From Nitrospirota bacterium (GTDB taxonomy: Bacteria; Nitrospirota; Thermodesulfovibrionia; Thermodesulfovibrionales; UBA9159), in NCBI GenBank assembly GCA_021790195.1, contig JAJYIF010000016.1:22654-86653 (forward strand): a DNA stretch of 64,000 nucleotides, in the 5' to 3' direction. Numbering within the stretch: the stretch's first letter is position 1; each line of letters starts with the position of its first letter. Positions 44,955 to 54,188 of this stretch are shown piece by piece. The position numbers and the translations under genes were made by a program. A model generated the notes under the pieces. It had not been told where the DNA came from. It searched no databases and saw only the letters and a list, made by a program, of their open reading frames with translations.

Positions 44955-47201
44955 CTATTGTACTTTTCCCGAAAGGGCTTTCTTTATAGCGCCGGCAACT
45001 TTCTGACGCGAAAAAGGCTTCTGTATAAAACCGCTCGCCCCGTTCTGCAGAAGTCTGTCTATTCCGGCGAAGCCGTCGGCGCTGTAGCCCGAGCAAAGCA
45101 GTATCCTCACCTCGGGTTTTATCGCCTTCAGTGCGGAAAAAACCTCGTTCCCACCCATCCTCGGCATGACCATATCCAGAAGAACAAGGGCGATCTCGTC
45201 CCTGTTTTCGCGAAGAACTCTTACGCCCGCGTTTCCGTCCTCTGCGAGGAGGACTTTATATCCGAGGACAGTCAGCAGGTCCTTGCACATCCCCCTCACA
45301 TACTCTTCGTCGTCTACGACAAGGATAGTCTCGGAGCCCCTCAAATCCGGGGTCTCGGTCAATGCCTCGCTGTCCATGCCGCGGACAATCGGCAGATATA
45401 TCGTAAACCGCGTACCTTTCCCCGGCTCGCTGTACAGGTTGATATAGCCGCCGTGATTGTTCACGATCGAATGCACCATGTAGAGTCCGAGGCCCGTGCC
45501 CTTTCCTATTTCCTTTGTCGTAAAAAAAGGATCGAATATCTTATTCTGCATGTCCCTGTTCATTCCCGTCCCGCTATCGGAAACAGACACCTTCACATAG
45601 CCGCCCGATCCGCCTGCGGAGTCCCCCGTAGCACTTTCCTCCATTCCTTCCGCATCGGTCTCCACCCTCAGTCTTCCGCCCGCGGGCATCGCATCCTTGG
45701 CATTGACCGCGAGGTTCAGGATTACCTGTTGAATCTGTGAGGGATCCGCTTTTATCTTCGGCAAACCTTCTTTCAGGCTTGTGACGATCTCTATGCTTTT
45801 CGGGAAACTCCTCCGCAGGAGTTCGAGGGAGCTCCTGACGCTTTCATTGACATCGACCATCTTCGTTTCCATCTTCTCTTTGCGGGCCAGGTTCAGGATT
45901 CTCTTCGTCAGCTCCGCTCCTCTTTCCGCAGCGCTATGTATGATGCCGGCATATTGATGAAGAGGGTCATCTTCTTTGACTTTGTCTAGCATGATCTCGG
46001 AATATCCGATTATCGCGGTCAGAAGATTGTTGAAGTCGTGGGCTATGCCGCCTGCAAGAGTGCCGACCGCCTCGAGTTTCTGTGAACGCAGGAGTCTTTC
46101 CTCCAACCTTTTCTTCTCCGTAATATCGATCATATATCCGTCGAAGCCAGCTATATTTCCGTTTCCGTCGAGATCAGAGTAAAGCGAAAGCAGGACCACA
46201 AGCTCCTGCCCGTCCTTGCCTATAACGCCCTCTTCTCTGTGCAGATCCCTTTCAGAAAACGCCTTCTGAAGACAATCGGCGGCCCTCTTTTCTCCGGACA
46301 GTATTTCACAGAGCCTGCCGACTTCCCCGAACATCTCTTCAAACCTGAGGTTCTTCTCGATAACCCTTCCGTCCTTATCGACCCTGAAGATGGCGTGCTC
46401 TACCCTGTCAAAAAGGGATTTTATGCGGCCTTCGGACTCAATAAGCTTCTTCTCTTTTTCCCGGACTGCCCGGCACATGCGATGGAACTCCGCCGACAAT
46501 TCTCTTATTTCGTCGGCAGGACGCCCGGTTTCGGGGGCATCTTCAGGCTCGGCACCGTTTTTGAACCTCGACACGGACTCATAAAGGCCAATGACCGGAT
46601 TGATTACCAGACGCCGGATCAGGATATTGATGGCAACTATCGCCAACAGAGTGATCAGAGCCGCAACGGCTATATCGGCGATTATCACCTTTTCGATCTC
46701 TTTTTGTATCGCAACTGACGACAGGATGATTCTTACGAAGCCTATCACTACCGGCCGCGATCCCTCTGAGACCCTGAAGAAAATGGGACTATAGAACTCG
46801 TAGCCGCCATGAATCCTGATACTGAACGGCGACGACCCCGTCCTGAAATGCAAGACTGCCGCCTGATTTGGCGGCTCCTTCAGCCTGTCGATGGGGTAGG
46901 AATCGACCGCCTCCCATATATCGGAGAAGACCTGTGCTACAATCACATCCGGGGCCTCGACTATGGCAGATGCCTTCTTGATAAGGTCTAGATCTTCGTG
47001 AACAAGCCCTTCCTCCGCAGCCTTTGAGAGCGCGTAGCTCAATGCGAGACCTCGTTCAATCAGGGCCTTTTCCCTACTGCGACTGTAAGAGGACATGAAA
47101 AGATACGCACTCACGATGCTGATAGCGAGTATGACCAGCGTGACGAGAATCGATGCCTTCGTCTGAAGCGATGTCCTCACTTTAGTGCCGCGCCTTCTCA
47201 C
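44955..47201 (-). CDS. Hybrid sensor histidine kinase
   Basis: The 748-residue protein has a transmembrane helix at about residues 17-37, an extracytoplasmic sensor region to about 170, a second helix (VIIADIAVAALITLLAIVAI), HAMP, a PAS domain (about 265-370), HisKA (AHDFNNLLTAIIGYSEIM), HATPase (NLAVNAKDAMPAGG; GTGLGLYMV) and a C-terminal receiver with phospho-Asp (VLLDMVMPRMGG). It starts at a GTG that overlaps the binding-protein stop, so the two are made together, suggesting that the binding protein is its input. No DNA-binding output follows. Confidence 0.92.
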   Translation of the reverse strand: MRRRGTKVRTSLQTKASILVTLVILAISIVSAYLFMSSYSRSREKALIERGLALSYALSKAAEEGLVHEDLDLIKKASAIVEAPDVIVAQVFSDIWEAVDSYPIDRLKEPPNQAAVLHFRTGSSPFSIRIHGGYEFYSPIFFRVSEGSRPVVIGFVRIILSSVAIQKEIEKVIIADIAVAALITLLAIVAINILIRRLVINPVIGLYESVSRFKNGAEPEDAPETGRPADEIRELSAEFHRMCRAVREKEKKLIESEGRIKSLFDRVEHAIFRVDKDGRVIEKNLRFEEMFGEVGRLCEILSGEKRAADCLQKAFSERDLHREEGVIGKDGQELVVLLSLYSDLDGNGNIAGFDGYMIDITEKKRLEERLLRSQKLEAVGTLAGGIAHDFNNLLTAIIGYSEIMLDKVKEDDPLHQYAGIIHSAAERGAELTKRILNLARKEKMETKMVDVNESVRSSLELLRRSFPKSIEIVTSLKEGLPKIKADPSQIQQVILNLAVNAKDAMPAGGRLRVETDAEGMEESATGDSAGGSGGYVKVSVSDSGTGMNRDMQNKIFDPFFTTKEIGKGTGLGLYMVHSIVNNHGGYINLYSEPGKGTRFTIYLPIVRGMDSEALTETPDLRGSETILVVDDEEYVRGMCKDLLTVLGYKVLLAEDGNAGVRVLRENRDEIALVLLDMVMPRMGGNEVFSALKAIKPEVRILLCSGYSADGFAGIDRLLQNGASGFIQKPFSRQKVAGAIKKALSGKVQ

Positions 47202-48034
47202 CTCACGTCAAAAAGAGAAACACCTCCCCTGGAACTGATAAACTTCTGGCCTTCCCTGCTCAGCACAAAATCAACAAATCGTCTGACTTCAGGCTTTGGT
47301 GTGCTTGAAACAACGAGGAACAGGGGCCTCTTGAGCGGATATCTCTTTGTAATGATTGTCTTTTGGGTCGGAAAGACCCCGTTTACCTTCAACATCTTGA
47401 CATCTCTCTTCCGGGCGCTCGAAAAACCGGTAGCGGCAAACCCGTCCTGCGTCTCCTCAACCATCTGCTCCACAATGCCGGTAGAGGCGAGAAACACAGT
47501 ATCAGGAGTATTGACCGGCTCCTTCCCGTTTAAGACCATGGCCATCGTGGAGATTTCGACCCCGCTCAGGCCTCTTCTTGACCGGGAAATAAAAACCTTG
47601 ATAGGAGCGTCGGGGCCGTGCAGCTGCTTCCAGTTAGTGATCCTGCCCGAATAAATCGCCCTTACCTGATTGAGCGTAATGTTGCTGACAGGGTTCCTTT
47701 TGTTGACAATGAACGCCAACGCGTCCCACGCGACCTGTATGAATCGTATGTCCGCAGGGTCTCCGGTTATTCTGCCCCGGCAAGAGGCGGCGAAATCGAC
47801 CTTGCCTGATCTGAGGTCTTCAATACCCAAAATAGTGCCGCCTCCCCGGACAAACACCTTTTCCCCGGTCCTTCTTTCATATTCTTTAGCGAGGTCGGTC
47901 AGATATCCCACATTGCTCACCGAGCAACCGCTCGCGGTGAGGTAGTGAGCGTCGGAGGGCGAGGCATGGGCGATGCACCCAAGGAGAAAGAGCGGAATCA
48001 TCAACCTTCTCAGATCAAAGCAGGATCTATGCAT
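47198..48034 (-). CDS. Phosphate-type periplasmic binding protein (PstS-like)
   Basis: After a signal peptide (hydrophobic RLMIPLFLLGCIAHA) comes a PBP domain of the PstS-like group: DFAASCRGRI, VAWDALAFIVNKRNPVSNIT, RAIYSGRITNWKQL and the anion-site ISRSRRGLSG. At 278 residues it is short for PstS. There are no pstCAB genes; instead it overlaps a histidine kinase gene (GTGA). I infer a sensing rather than a transport role, for phosphate or another oxyanion. Confidence 0.87.
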   Translation of the reverse strand: MHRSCFDLRRLMIPLFLLGCIAHASPSDAHYLTASGCSVSNVGYLTDLAKEYERRTGEKVFVRGGGTILGIEDLRSGKVDFAASCRGRITGDPADIRFIQVAWDALAFIVNKRNPVSNITLNQVRAIYSGRITNWKQLHGPDAPIKVFISRSRRGLSGVEISTMAMVLNGKEPVNTPDTVFLASTGIVEQMVEETQDGFAATGFSSARKRDVKMLKVNGVFPTQKTIITKRYPLKRPLFLVVSSTPKPEVRRFVDFVLSREGQKFISSRGGVSLFDVR

Positions 48035-48154
48035 TCTCGTTATGCCCTATCTTTGTTCCGTAACATCATTGTAGCATATTCTTGAAGTAAGGTTTGATGA
48101 TAGCCCTTTAGCAGAACGCCTTCGGACTGTCAAGGAAAGCAGGCCGACGAAAGA

Positions 48155-48187
48155 AATAAAAAAGGCGCCGTTTTGGCCGACGCCTTT
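48155..48187 (-). terminator. Terminator of the ribosomal alpha-operon end
   Basis: On the minus strand AAAGGCG...CGCCTTT (arms 48181-48187 and 48161-48167, about 13 bases between) is followed by TTTATTT. It is the first good intrinsic terminator after rplQ and lies beyond the small reading frame at 48211-48345, so that frame is on the ribosomal transcript. Confidence 0.8.
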
Positions 48188-48210
48188 CAAAAATATCCAT
48201 GCGGATTAAA

Positions 48211-48345
48211 TCAACATTTCTTCTTGGAAGTCCCCGACTTCCTCGGGCTCGTCCCTCATGTCGGGACACCCATGCGCGGGAAAACCACAAGCTGCAAAAC
48301 AAGCCACACCACAAAAACTATAATCGGCACCAGAATATCAGACAT
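48211..48345 (-). CDS. Candidate small membrane selenoprotein (in-frame UGA at codon 30)
   Basis: The frame starts at an ATG inside the last codons of rplQ (48345), behind AAAGG, and encodes MSDILVPIIVFVVWLVLQ and then LVVFPRMGVPT: a single membrane helix with a short end. Codon 30 is TGA (48256-48258); the frame then continues GTSPRKSGTSKKKC to a TGA at 48211. A perfect 7-pair hairpin with a GGG loop lies at the SECIS distance. The genome makes a Sec-containing SelD, so UGA decoding is available. Read as stop, the product would be a bare 29-residue helix. I do not recognise a named family; a redox role of the UGA residue and the terminal Cys is speculation. Confidence 0.6.
48226..48258 (-). 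promoter_or_regulatory. Candidate bacterial SECIS of the small frame after rplQ
   Basis: On the minus strand ggaagtc-GGG-gacttcc (48226-48242) is a perfect 7-pair hairpin whose loop lies 21-23 bases after the UGA (48256-48258). No U-run follows, so it is not a terminator. Position and G-rich apical loop fit a bacterial SECIS. Confidence 0.55.
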
Positions 48346-48778
48346 TGCCTTTAGCTTCCTCTTTCGTCTCTTTGCTCTTGGACTTCTTTGTTTCCTTCTT
48401 TGCTTCCTTCGCCTTCACTTCCTCGTAGTCAACGAATTCAAGGACCGCCATGGGAGCGCTGTCATTCACCCTGTTTCTCGTCTGCACCAGCCTGAGATAC
48501 CCGCCGTTTCTTCCCGACAGCCTGGGGGCGATCTCGTTGAACAGCTTGGCTACGGAAGACCTGTTGGGCACATGGGAAAGCGCCACACGCTTTGCATGGA
48601 GGTCCCCCCTTACGCCCAGCGTAATAACACGCTCTGCCAGCTTCTTCACCTCTTTCGCCTTGGCCAGCGTAGTCTCTATCCGCTGGTGCTCCAGTAATGA
48701 AGCGATAAGCCCTCTCAGGAGCGCCTTTCTCTGGTTCGCTGTACGACCGAATAATTTTCCGGAAACTCTATGCCGCAT
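48338..48778 (-). CDS. rplQ: Ribosomal protein L17
   Basis: L17 binds 23S rRNA near the peptide exit tunnel. The protein starts MRHRVSGKLFGRTANQRKAL, as all L17 proteins do, and has the usual fold to about residue 118. A charged Lys/Glu tail (KEAKKETKKSKSKETKEE) extends it to 146 residues. It is the last known ribosomal gene of the alpha operon; its stop overlaps the candidate selenoprotein start. Confidence 0.97.
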   Translation of the reverse strand: MRHRVSGKLFGRTANQRKALLRGLIASLLEHQRIETTLAKAKEVKKLAERVITLGVRGDLHAKRVALSHVPNRSSVAKLFNEIAPRLSGRNGGYLRLVQTRNRVNDSAPMAVLEFVDYEEVKAKEAKKETKKSKSKETKEEAKGNV

Positions 48779-48799
48779 ACCTAGCTCACACCTCCGCCG

Positions 48800-49792
48800 T
48801 TACTTTATTGCATCCATATCGATCCTCATACCGAGGTGAAGTCCCATCGAATGGAGGATTTCCTTTATCTCATTAAGCGACTTACGCCCGAAATTCTTTG
48901 TCTTCAGCATCTCGTACTCCGATTTCTGCACAAGCTCGGCGATGGTCTTTATGTTTGCATTCTTCAGGCAGTTCGACGCCCTTACGGAAAGCTCCAGCTC
49001 ATCGACGTTCTTCATCAGGTTCTCATTGACCGAGGGGTCCCCCGATGATGCGGCCATCGCCCCGGCTTCCTCATATTCGCCCTCCTCGTCTTCCGCATCA
49101 AATATAAAGAGGTCCATATAATCCATCATTATGGAAGAGGCCTGAGATACCGCCTTTTGAGGACTGATGCTTCCGTCCGTCCATATTTCCATCACCAGCT
49201 TGTCATAATCCGTGGACCTTCCCACTCTGGCCTTTTCGATATTAAAGTTGACCTTCTTGATCGGGCTGAATACCGAATCTATCGCGAGCATGTCCACCGG
49301 GAGATCTTCTTCCTTGTTGAGCTCAGCTGAGACATACCCCTTTCCCTTCTTGATGTACATCTCCGCCTCAAAGGTTGCCCCCTTGTCCAGGGTAGCTATA
49401 ACCTGATCGGGATTGAGCATCTCGACGCCGGCATCAAGCTGAAGATCGCTCCCCTTCAGTTCCTTTGGTCCAACCATCTTGACCGAGGCCGCTTTCTTGT
49501 TTTCAGCGTACATCTTGAATCTGAGTTTTTTGACGTTGAGGATAATATCCATCACATCCTCTTTGACTCCCGTCATATGGGAAAACTCGTGCAGCGCGCC
49601 CTTTATCTTTAGTGCGGTGACTGCCGCCCCCTCCAGAGACGAAAGCAACACCCTCCTGAGGGAATTGCCTATTGTGTTTCCGAAACCCCGTTCAAAGGGC
49701 TCCGCAATCAATTTCCCATAAGCGTCAGTCAATGTCTCTTCGTCAAACCGAATCTTATCGGGTAACTGAAAGCCTTTTTTTCTTAAATCCAT
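48800..49792 (-). CDS. rpoA: RNA polymerase alpha subunit
   Basis: The 330-residue subunit has the N-terminal assembly domain ([20 protein letters not shown]) and the C-terminal DNA- and activator-binding domain ([20 protein letters not shown], then [12 protein letters not shown]). It dimerises to start RNA polymerase assembly. Normal length and normal position between rpsD and rplQ. Confidence 0.98.
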   Translation of the reverse strand: MDLRKKGFQLPDKIRFDEETLTDAYGKLIAEPFERGFGNTIGNSLRRVLLSSLEGAAVTALKIKGALHEFSHMTGVKEDVMDIILNVKKLRFKMYAENKKAASVKMVGPKELKGSDLQLDAGVEMLNPDQVIATLDKGATFEAEMYIKKGKGYVSAELNKEEDLPVDMLAIDSVFSPIKKVNFNIEKARVGRSTDYDKLVMEIWTDGSISPQKAVSQASSIMMDYMDLFIFDAEDEEGEYEEAGAMAASSGDPSVNENLMKNVDELELSVRASNCLKNANIKTIAELVQKSEYEMLKTKNFGRKSLNEIKEILHSMGLHLGMRIDMDAIK

Positions 49793-49824
49793 AAGGCCTC
49801 CTCCGCCTGAAAATTAAACGTCAT

Positions 49825-50457
49825 TTATCTTGAATATAACTCAACTATAAGCTGTTCCTGAACTTCGAAGGGTATCTGTATCTCTTCTCTCGAAGGGATC
49901 TGCAAGACCTTGCCTTTGAAGTTCGCAAAATCCATATCGAGCCACGAGGGAAGTCCGCGGTGCACTACCTTTTCGAGGCTCTCCTTGATGGCGTTTATCT
50001 CACGATCGGATTCTTTCACCTCCACAACGTCGCCCGCCTTGACTATATAGGAAGGTATGTTTACGGGTCTGCCGTTCACCAGGAAATGTCCGTGAGTTAT
50101 AAGCTGCCTGGCCTGCCTCTTGCTTCCGGAGAAACCCATCCTCGAAACGATATTGTCGAGACGGCATTCCAGGAGCTGCAGCAGTACCTCTCCAGTGACG
50201 CCCTTCCGGCGCTCGGCTTCGTGGAAATACTTCCTGAACTGCCTTTCCGCCAGCCCATAGGGCTTTCTCACTTTTTGTTTTTGCATCAACTGCACGCCAT
50301 AGTCGGAGAGTTTACCCCTTCCCTGACCGTGCTGGCCTGGCGGATATTTTCTCCTCTCGATAGCGCATTTTTCGGTGTAGCACCTGTCTCCCTTGAAATA
50401 AAGCTTTTCTCCTGCCCTCCGGCACAACCTGCAAACAGCTCCGATATATCTCGACAC
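49825..50457 (-). CDS. rpsD: Ribosomal protein S4 (zinc-binding type)
   Basis: S4 nucleates assembly of the small subunit. The N-terminus has four Cys ([14 protein letters not shown], then [11 protein letters not shown]), so this is the zinc-containing form; the S4 RNA-binding domain follows ([20 protein letters not shown]). 210 residues, GTG start at 50457 directly after the rpsK stop. Confidence 0.97.
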   Translation of the reverse strand: MSRYIGAVCRLCRRAGEKLYFKGDRCYTEKCAIERRKYPPGQHGQGRGKLSDYGVQLMQKQKVRKPYGLAERQFRKYFHEAERRKGVTGEVLLQLLECRLDNIVSRMGFSGSKRQARQLITHGHFLVNGRPVNIPSYIVKAGDVVEVKESDREINAIKESLEKVVHRGLPSWLDMDFANFKGKVLQIPSREEIQIPFEVQEQLIVELYSR

Positions 50458-50841
50458 TTACACCCTCCTTCTCTTCGGCGGTCTGCAGCCGTTATGGGGG
50501 ACCGGCGTAACGTCCTTTATAAGGTTGATATCAAGGCCGGCGCCCTGCAACGCCCTGATGGCGGATTCCCTTCCGGCACCGGGCCCTTTGACAAAAACGT
50601 CCAGTTGCCTCATCCCGAAGTCCATTGCCTTCTTTGCGGCGGTCTCCGCAGCCATCTGGGCCGCGTAGGGGGTCCCCTTCCTTGAACCCTTGAAGCCGAG
50701 ACTGCCGGCGCTCGACCATGCAATCACATTGCCGCCCTGGTCGGTTATGGAAACAATAGTGTTGTTGAAGGTGGCCTGGATGTGAGCAGAACCGACGTTA
50801 ACGTTCTTTTTTTCTCTCTTCGTTTTCTTCTGAACAGCCAT
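50458..50841 (-). CDS. rpsK: Ribosomal protein S11
   Basis: S11 lies on the platform of the small subunit near the E site. The 127-residue protein has [20 protein letters not shown] and ends with [13 protein letters not shown], as in all S11 proteins. Order rpsM-rpsK-rpsD is conserved. Confidence 0.98.
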   Translation of the reverse strand: MAVQKKTKREKKNVNVGSAHIQATFNNTIVSITDQGGNVIAWSSAGSLGFKGSRKGTPYAAQMAAETAAKKAMDFGMRQLDVFVKGPGAGRESAIRALQGAGLDINLIKDVTPVPHNGCRPPKRRRV

Positions 50842-50846
50842 TTATC

Positions 50847-51221
50847 TTATGCCTCCTTTTTCTTGCCCACTACCAGTTTTCTCGGCCCCCTGCGAGTACG
50901 GGCGTTAGTCTTTGTCCTTTGTCCGTGAACGGGCAGGCCGAGTCGATGCCTCGCCCCTTTGTAAGAGCCGATGTCAATAAGTCTCTTTATATTCATGGAG
51001 ACCTCTCTTCGAAGGTCGCCTTCCACCTTAAAGTCCCTGTCTATCACGCCTCGTATCTTGACGATGTCATCATCCCGCAAATCTTTCACTCTCACGTTAG
51101 GGTTGACACCGGTCTCGGCCAGTATCTTCTGGGAGAGCGATCTACCTATACCAAATATCCTGGTCAGCCCGATCTCCACTCGTTCATTCTTGGGCAAATC
51201 AACACCAGCAATTCTAGCCAT
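50847..51221 (-). CDS. rpsM: Ribosomal protein S13
   Basis: S13 is at the head of the small subunit and contacts the P-site tRNA. The protein starts [20 protein letters not shown] and ends with the basic [15 protein letters not shown] tail; 124 residues, normal. It follows rpmJ by 10 bases. Confidence 0.98.
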   Translation of the reverse strand: MARIAGVDLPKNERVEIGLTRIFGIGRSLSQKILAETGVNPNVRVKDLRDDDIVKIRGVIDRDFKVEGDLRREVSMNIKRLIDIGSYKGARHRLGLPVHGQRTKTNARTRRGPRKLVVGKKKEA

Positions 51222-51231
51222 CGCTCTCCTC

Positions 51232-51345
51232 CTATCCTTGCCTCTGCTTGTGTCTTGGATTTTCGCAGATAATCCTGATAACTCCCTTACGTCTCACGAC
51301 CTTGCACTTCGCACATATCGGCTTAACCGACGACATAACCTTCAT
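51232..51345 (-). CDS. rpmJ: Ribosomal protein L36 (zinc-binding type)
   Basis: This gene of 37 codons reads [20 protein letters not shown] and then [17 protein letters not shown]. The zinc ligands CxxC, Cys and His are all present (C+ form). ATG at 51345, stop TAG at 51232-51234. It stands between infA and rpsM, its usual place, and is too short for many gene finders. Confidence 0.96.
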   Translation of the reverse strand: MKVMSSVKPICAKCKVVRRKGVIRIICENPRHKQRQG

Positions 51346-51360
51346 GATCACTCCATTCTG

Positions 51361-51429
51361 AGTAACAAGTGACGAGTGACAAGTTTCCAACATCCCGACT
51401 TGCTACTCGTTACCCGCAACTCGTCACTT
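51361..51429. repeat. Inverted-repeat element between infA and rpmJ
   Basis: agtaacaagtgacgagtgac (51361-51380), then aagt, is an imperfect inverted copy of acttgctactcgttacccgc and aactcgtcactt (51398-51429). The element ends exactly at the infA stop codon. It breaks the otherwise tight ribosomal operon and is the clearest relative of the in-frame insert in metG. Confidence 0.65.
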
Positions 51430-51648
51430 TTATTTAAATCTATATGTTATCCGGCCCTTTGTAAGGTCATAGGGAGACAACTCCACCGATACCTTATCTC
51501 CCGGCAAGATCTTGATAAAATGCATCCGCATCTTGCCCGACACGTACGCCAGGATTACTTTTCCGTTTTCGAGCTCAACCCTGAACATGGCGTTAGGAAG
51601 CGTCTCGACTATCGTCCCCTGGACTTCTATATTTTCTTCTTTTGGCAT
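51430..51648 (-). CDS. infA: Translation initiation factor IF-1
   Basis: The 72-residue OB-fold protein reads [20 protein letters not shown] and continues with [19 protein letters not shown], the standard IF-1 sequence. IF-1 binds the A site during initiation. It lies between map and rpmJ, in conserved order. Confidence 0.97.
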   Translation of the reverse strand: MPKEENIEVQGTIVETLPNAMFRVELENGKVILAYVSGKMRMHFIKILPGDKVSVELSPYDLTKGRITYRFK

Positions 51649-51669
51649 TAAATGATAATTATAAAGACC

Positions 51670-52419
51670 TTATTCGGTTTTAGTCAAGATTCTTGCGCCG
51701 TTCTTCGTAACGGCAACCGTGTGTTCCCAATGGGCCGACAGACTTCCGTCGGAGGTGACCGCCGTCCATCCGTCATCAAGGATCGAAACCTCATATCTGC
51801 CTTCGTTGACCATGGGTTCTATCGCTAAAGTCATTCCTTCCCGGAGTCTCGGACCGCGGCCCGGCTCGCCGAAGTTCGGTATCTGGGGATCCTCGTGCAG
51901 CGACCTCCCAATGCCGTGTCCGACAAAGGACCTTACGACCGAAAAGCCGTTTGCCTCCACATGGCGCTGAATCACATGGGATATGTCCGATATCCTATAG
52001 CCTGGCTTCACCTTCTCTATCCCGAGCATCAGGGCCTCCTTTGTAACCCTTATTAACCGTTCAGCGACCGGACTTACTCTTCCAACAGGAAGCGTTACCG
52101 CAGCGTCGCCGTAAAAGCCGTCCATGTACACTCCAAGGTCTATGCTTATGATATCTCCGTCTCTGAGTGTCGCATCAGACGGAATTCCGTGGACGACCTG
52201 CTCGTTCACGGAAGTGCAAACGCTTGCCGGATAATTCCTGTACCCCTTGAATGCGGGAACCCCTCCTTTGGCCTCAATCGACCTTTCGACAAATCTCTCG
52301 ATGTCTCTTGTGGATATTCCCGGTCTAACTATCTCTTCCACGTCCCTGAGCGTTTCGGCCACGACGCGGCATGACCGGCGCATCTTCTCAATCTCATCCG
52401 AGGACTTCAAGATGATCAT
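51670..52419 (-). CDS. map: Methionine aminopeptidase, type I
   Basis: Map removes the initiator Met from new proteins. The 249-residue protein has the five metal ligands in ISIDLGVYMDGFYGDAAVTL (two Asp), FVGHGIGRSLHEDP (His), TLAIEPMV (Glu) and the late Glu in WEHTVAVT. It follows secY by 9 bases; the adenylate kinase gene that often stands between them is absent. Confidence 0.97.
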   Translation of the reverse strand: MIILKSSDEIEKMRRSCRVVAETLRDVEEIVRPGISTRDIERFVERSIEAKGGVPAFKGYRNYPASVCTSVNEQVVHGIPSDATLRDGDIISIDLGVYMDGFYGDAAVTLPVGRVSPVAERLIRVTKEALMLGIEKVKPGYRISDISHVIQRHVEANGFSVVRSFVGHGIGRSLHEDPQIPNFGEPGRGPRLREGMTLAIEPMVNEGRYEVSILDDGWTAVTSDGSLSAHWEHTVAVTKNGARILTKTE

Positions 52420-52428
52420 CCGGTCCGA

Positions 52429-53739
52429 TCATCTCCTCCCTTTGATCCGTCCCTTCCTCAAGAATCCTTCGTACGACCGCGTCAGCAAGTGCGATTCTAT
52501 CTGGGAAACGGTGTCGAGTGCGACGCCGATCACAATGAGCAAAGACGTTCCCCCGAAATAAAAGGGGACATTGAATTTCTGGATCAAGAATGTAGGCAAA
52601 ACGCACACGACAGCCAGGTAGATTGCCCCGAAGAAAGTGAGTCTCGACAGGACCTTATAGATATATTCCGAAGTCTTCTGGCCCGGTCTGATTCCCGGTA
52701 TATAACCTCCGTACTTTTTGAGATTATCTGCGATATCAACCGGATTGAAAACAATCGCAGTATAAAAATAGCTGAAGAAAAATATCATGCCTACATAGAG
52801 CAGCGTATAAACTACCGTTCCCGGGGCAAGCTGTTTTGCGACCCCCTGGACCCAGGGAATGGCGATGAACCCCGCCACAGTCGCCGGAAACATGATAATG
52901 GAAGATGCAAATATGGGCGGGATGACACCGGCGGTGTTTATCTTCAACGGCAGGTGCGTACTCTGCCCTCCGTATACCTTCCTTCCCACAACCCGTTTCG
53001 CATACTGGACCGGTATCTTTCTCTGGCCGCGCTCGATAAAAACAATGGCACCGACAACGGCAATCATCATGGCCACGAGGAAGATTACGAAAAAGATCGA
53101 CAGTTCCCCGGCCTGAACAAGCCGGAAGGTACTAAGTACCGCGTTAGGAAACCTTGCGACGATCCCGGCGAATATTATCAGTGAGATACCATTGCCGATA
53201 CCTCTCTCTGTGATCTGCTCTCCAAGCCACATAATGAAGGCCGTGCCTGAAGTGAGCGTAACCATGGTCATCAGTCTGAAACCCCAGCCCGGGTTTTGAA
53301 TAAATGCTCCCTGCGACATGCTTTCGAGACCGACCGCTATTCCGAAAGACTGGATAGCGCTTATGACTACGGTGCCGTATCGGGTATATTTGATGATCTT
53401 CTTCCGTCCGGCCTCGCCCTCTTTCGCCATCTTCCCGATAGCCGGGACTACGACGGTGAGAAGTTGCAGGATGATGGAAGCGCTGATGTAGGGCATTATG
53501 CCAAGGGCAAAGATGGTCACCCTCGACAAGGCGCCGCCGGAAAACATGTCGAAAAAGCCCATAAGGGCGCCGCCCCGTTCGGCGAGAAACTTGCTCAGTT
53601 CCTCCCCATTGATGCCCGGGGTCGGGATATGCGCTCCTATGCGATAAACGGTAAGAAGCGCAAGAGTAAAAATTACCCTGCTCTTAAGTTCAGCAATCTT
53701 GAATATGTTCTGGAAGGCCGAAAGGACTCGCAATTTCAA
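52429..53739 (-). CDS. secY: Protein translocase subunit SecY
   Basis: The channel-forming subunit of the Sec translocon, 436 residues with ten transmembrane segments. Signatures include YRIGAHIPTPGINGEEL at the start, the plug-region segment GGALSRVTIFALGIMPYISA, and GERGxG-like GEQITERGIGNGISLIIFAG. ATGA overlap with rplO. Confidence 0.98.
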   Translation of the reverse strand: MKLRVLSAFQNIFKIAELKSRVIFTLALLTVYRIGAHIPTPGINGEELSKFLAERGGALMGFFDMFSGGALSRVTIFALGIMPYISASIILQLLTVVVPAIGKMAKEGEAGRKKIIKYTRYGTVVISAIQSFGIAVGLESMSQGAFIQNPGWGFRLMTMVTLTSGTAFIMWLGEQITERGIGNGISLIIFAGIVARFPNAVLSTFRLVQAGELSIFFVIFLVAMMIAVVGAIVFIERGQRKIPVQYAKRVVGRKVYGGQSTHLPLKINTAGVIPPIFASSIIMFPATVAGFIAIPWVQGVAKQLAPGTVVYTLLYVGMIFFFSYFYTAIVFNPVDIADNLKKYGGYIPGIRPGQKTSEYIYKVLSRLTFFGAIYLAVVCVLPTFLIQKFNVPFYFGGTSLLIVIGVALDTVSQIESHLLTRSYEGFLRKGRIKGRR

Positions 53740-54179
53740 ACCACCTCAGTCTTGCCGCCCGCGGAGGCGATCTTCTTCAAGGCGCTGGAACTGAAGGCAT
53801 TTGCCTTCACGGTAAGCGGCCGGGATATCTCGCCGTTACCGAGTATTTTGAGACCGTCTCTTAGGTCTTTCACTATCCCCCTCTCATGCAAAACCTCGGG
53901 AGTGATCACGTCTAAGTCGCTTATCTTCGAAAGGTCCTTCAGGTTCAAGATTGCAAATTCCCTCGAAAAAGGAGCGTTCCTGAAACCTCTCTTGGGGAGT
54001 CTCCGCTGCATCGGCATCTGTCCGCCTTCGAACCCGCGTCCCGTTGCGCCGCCCGTGCGGGCCTTTTGGCCCTTGTGACCCTTACCGGCAGTCTTACCGC
54101 GGCCGGACCCGACGCCACGACCAACCCTTCTGGTCTTCTTATTGCTCCCTTCAGCCGGCTTCAATTCATCTATTCTCAT
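53736..54179 (-). CDS. rplO: Ribosomal protein L15
   Basis: L15 starts MRIDELKPAEGSNKKTRRVG and has the Gly-rich KGHKGQKARTGG segment that reaches into the large subunit. 147 residues, normal. It follows rpsE by 9 bases, leaving no room for rpmD (L30), which normally stands between them. Confidence 0.97.
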   Translation of the reverse strand: MRIDELKPAEGSNKKTRRVGRGVGSGRGKTAGKGHKGQKARTGGATGRGFEGGQMPMQRRLPKRGFRNAPFSREFAILNLKDLSKISDLDVITPEVLHERGIVKDLRDGLKILGNGEISRPLTVKANAFSSSALKKIASAGGKTEVV

Positions 54180-54188
54180 AGCTGCTCC

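Noticed and set aside
48226..48242. The perfect hairpin after rplQ as the operon terminator
   Set aside because: It is followed by AAGAAGAAATG, not a U-run, and a proper terminator lies about 40 bases downstream.
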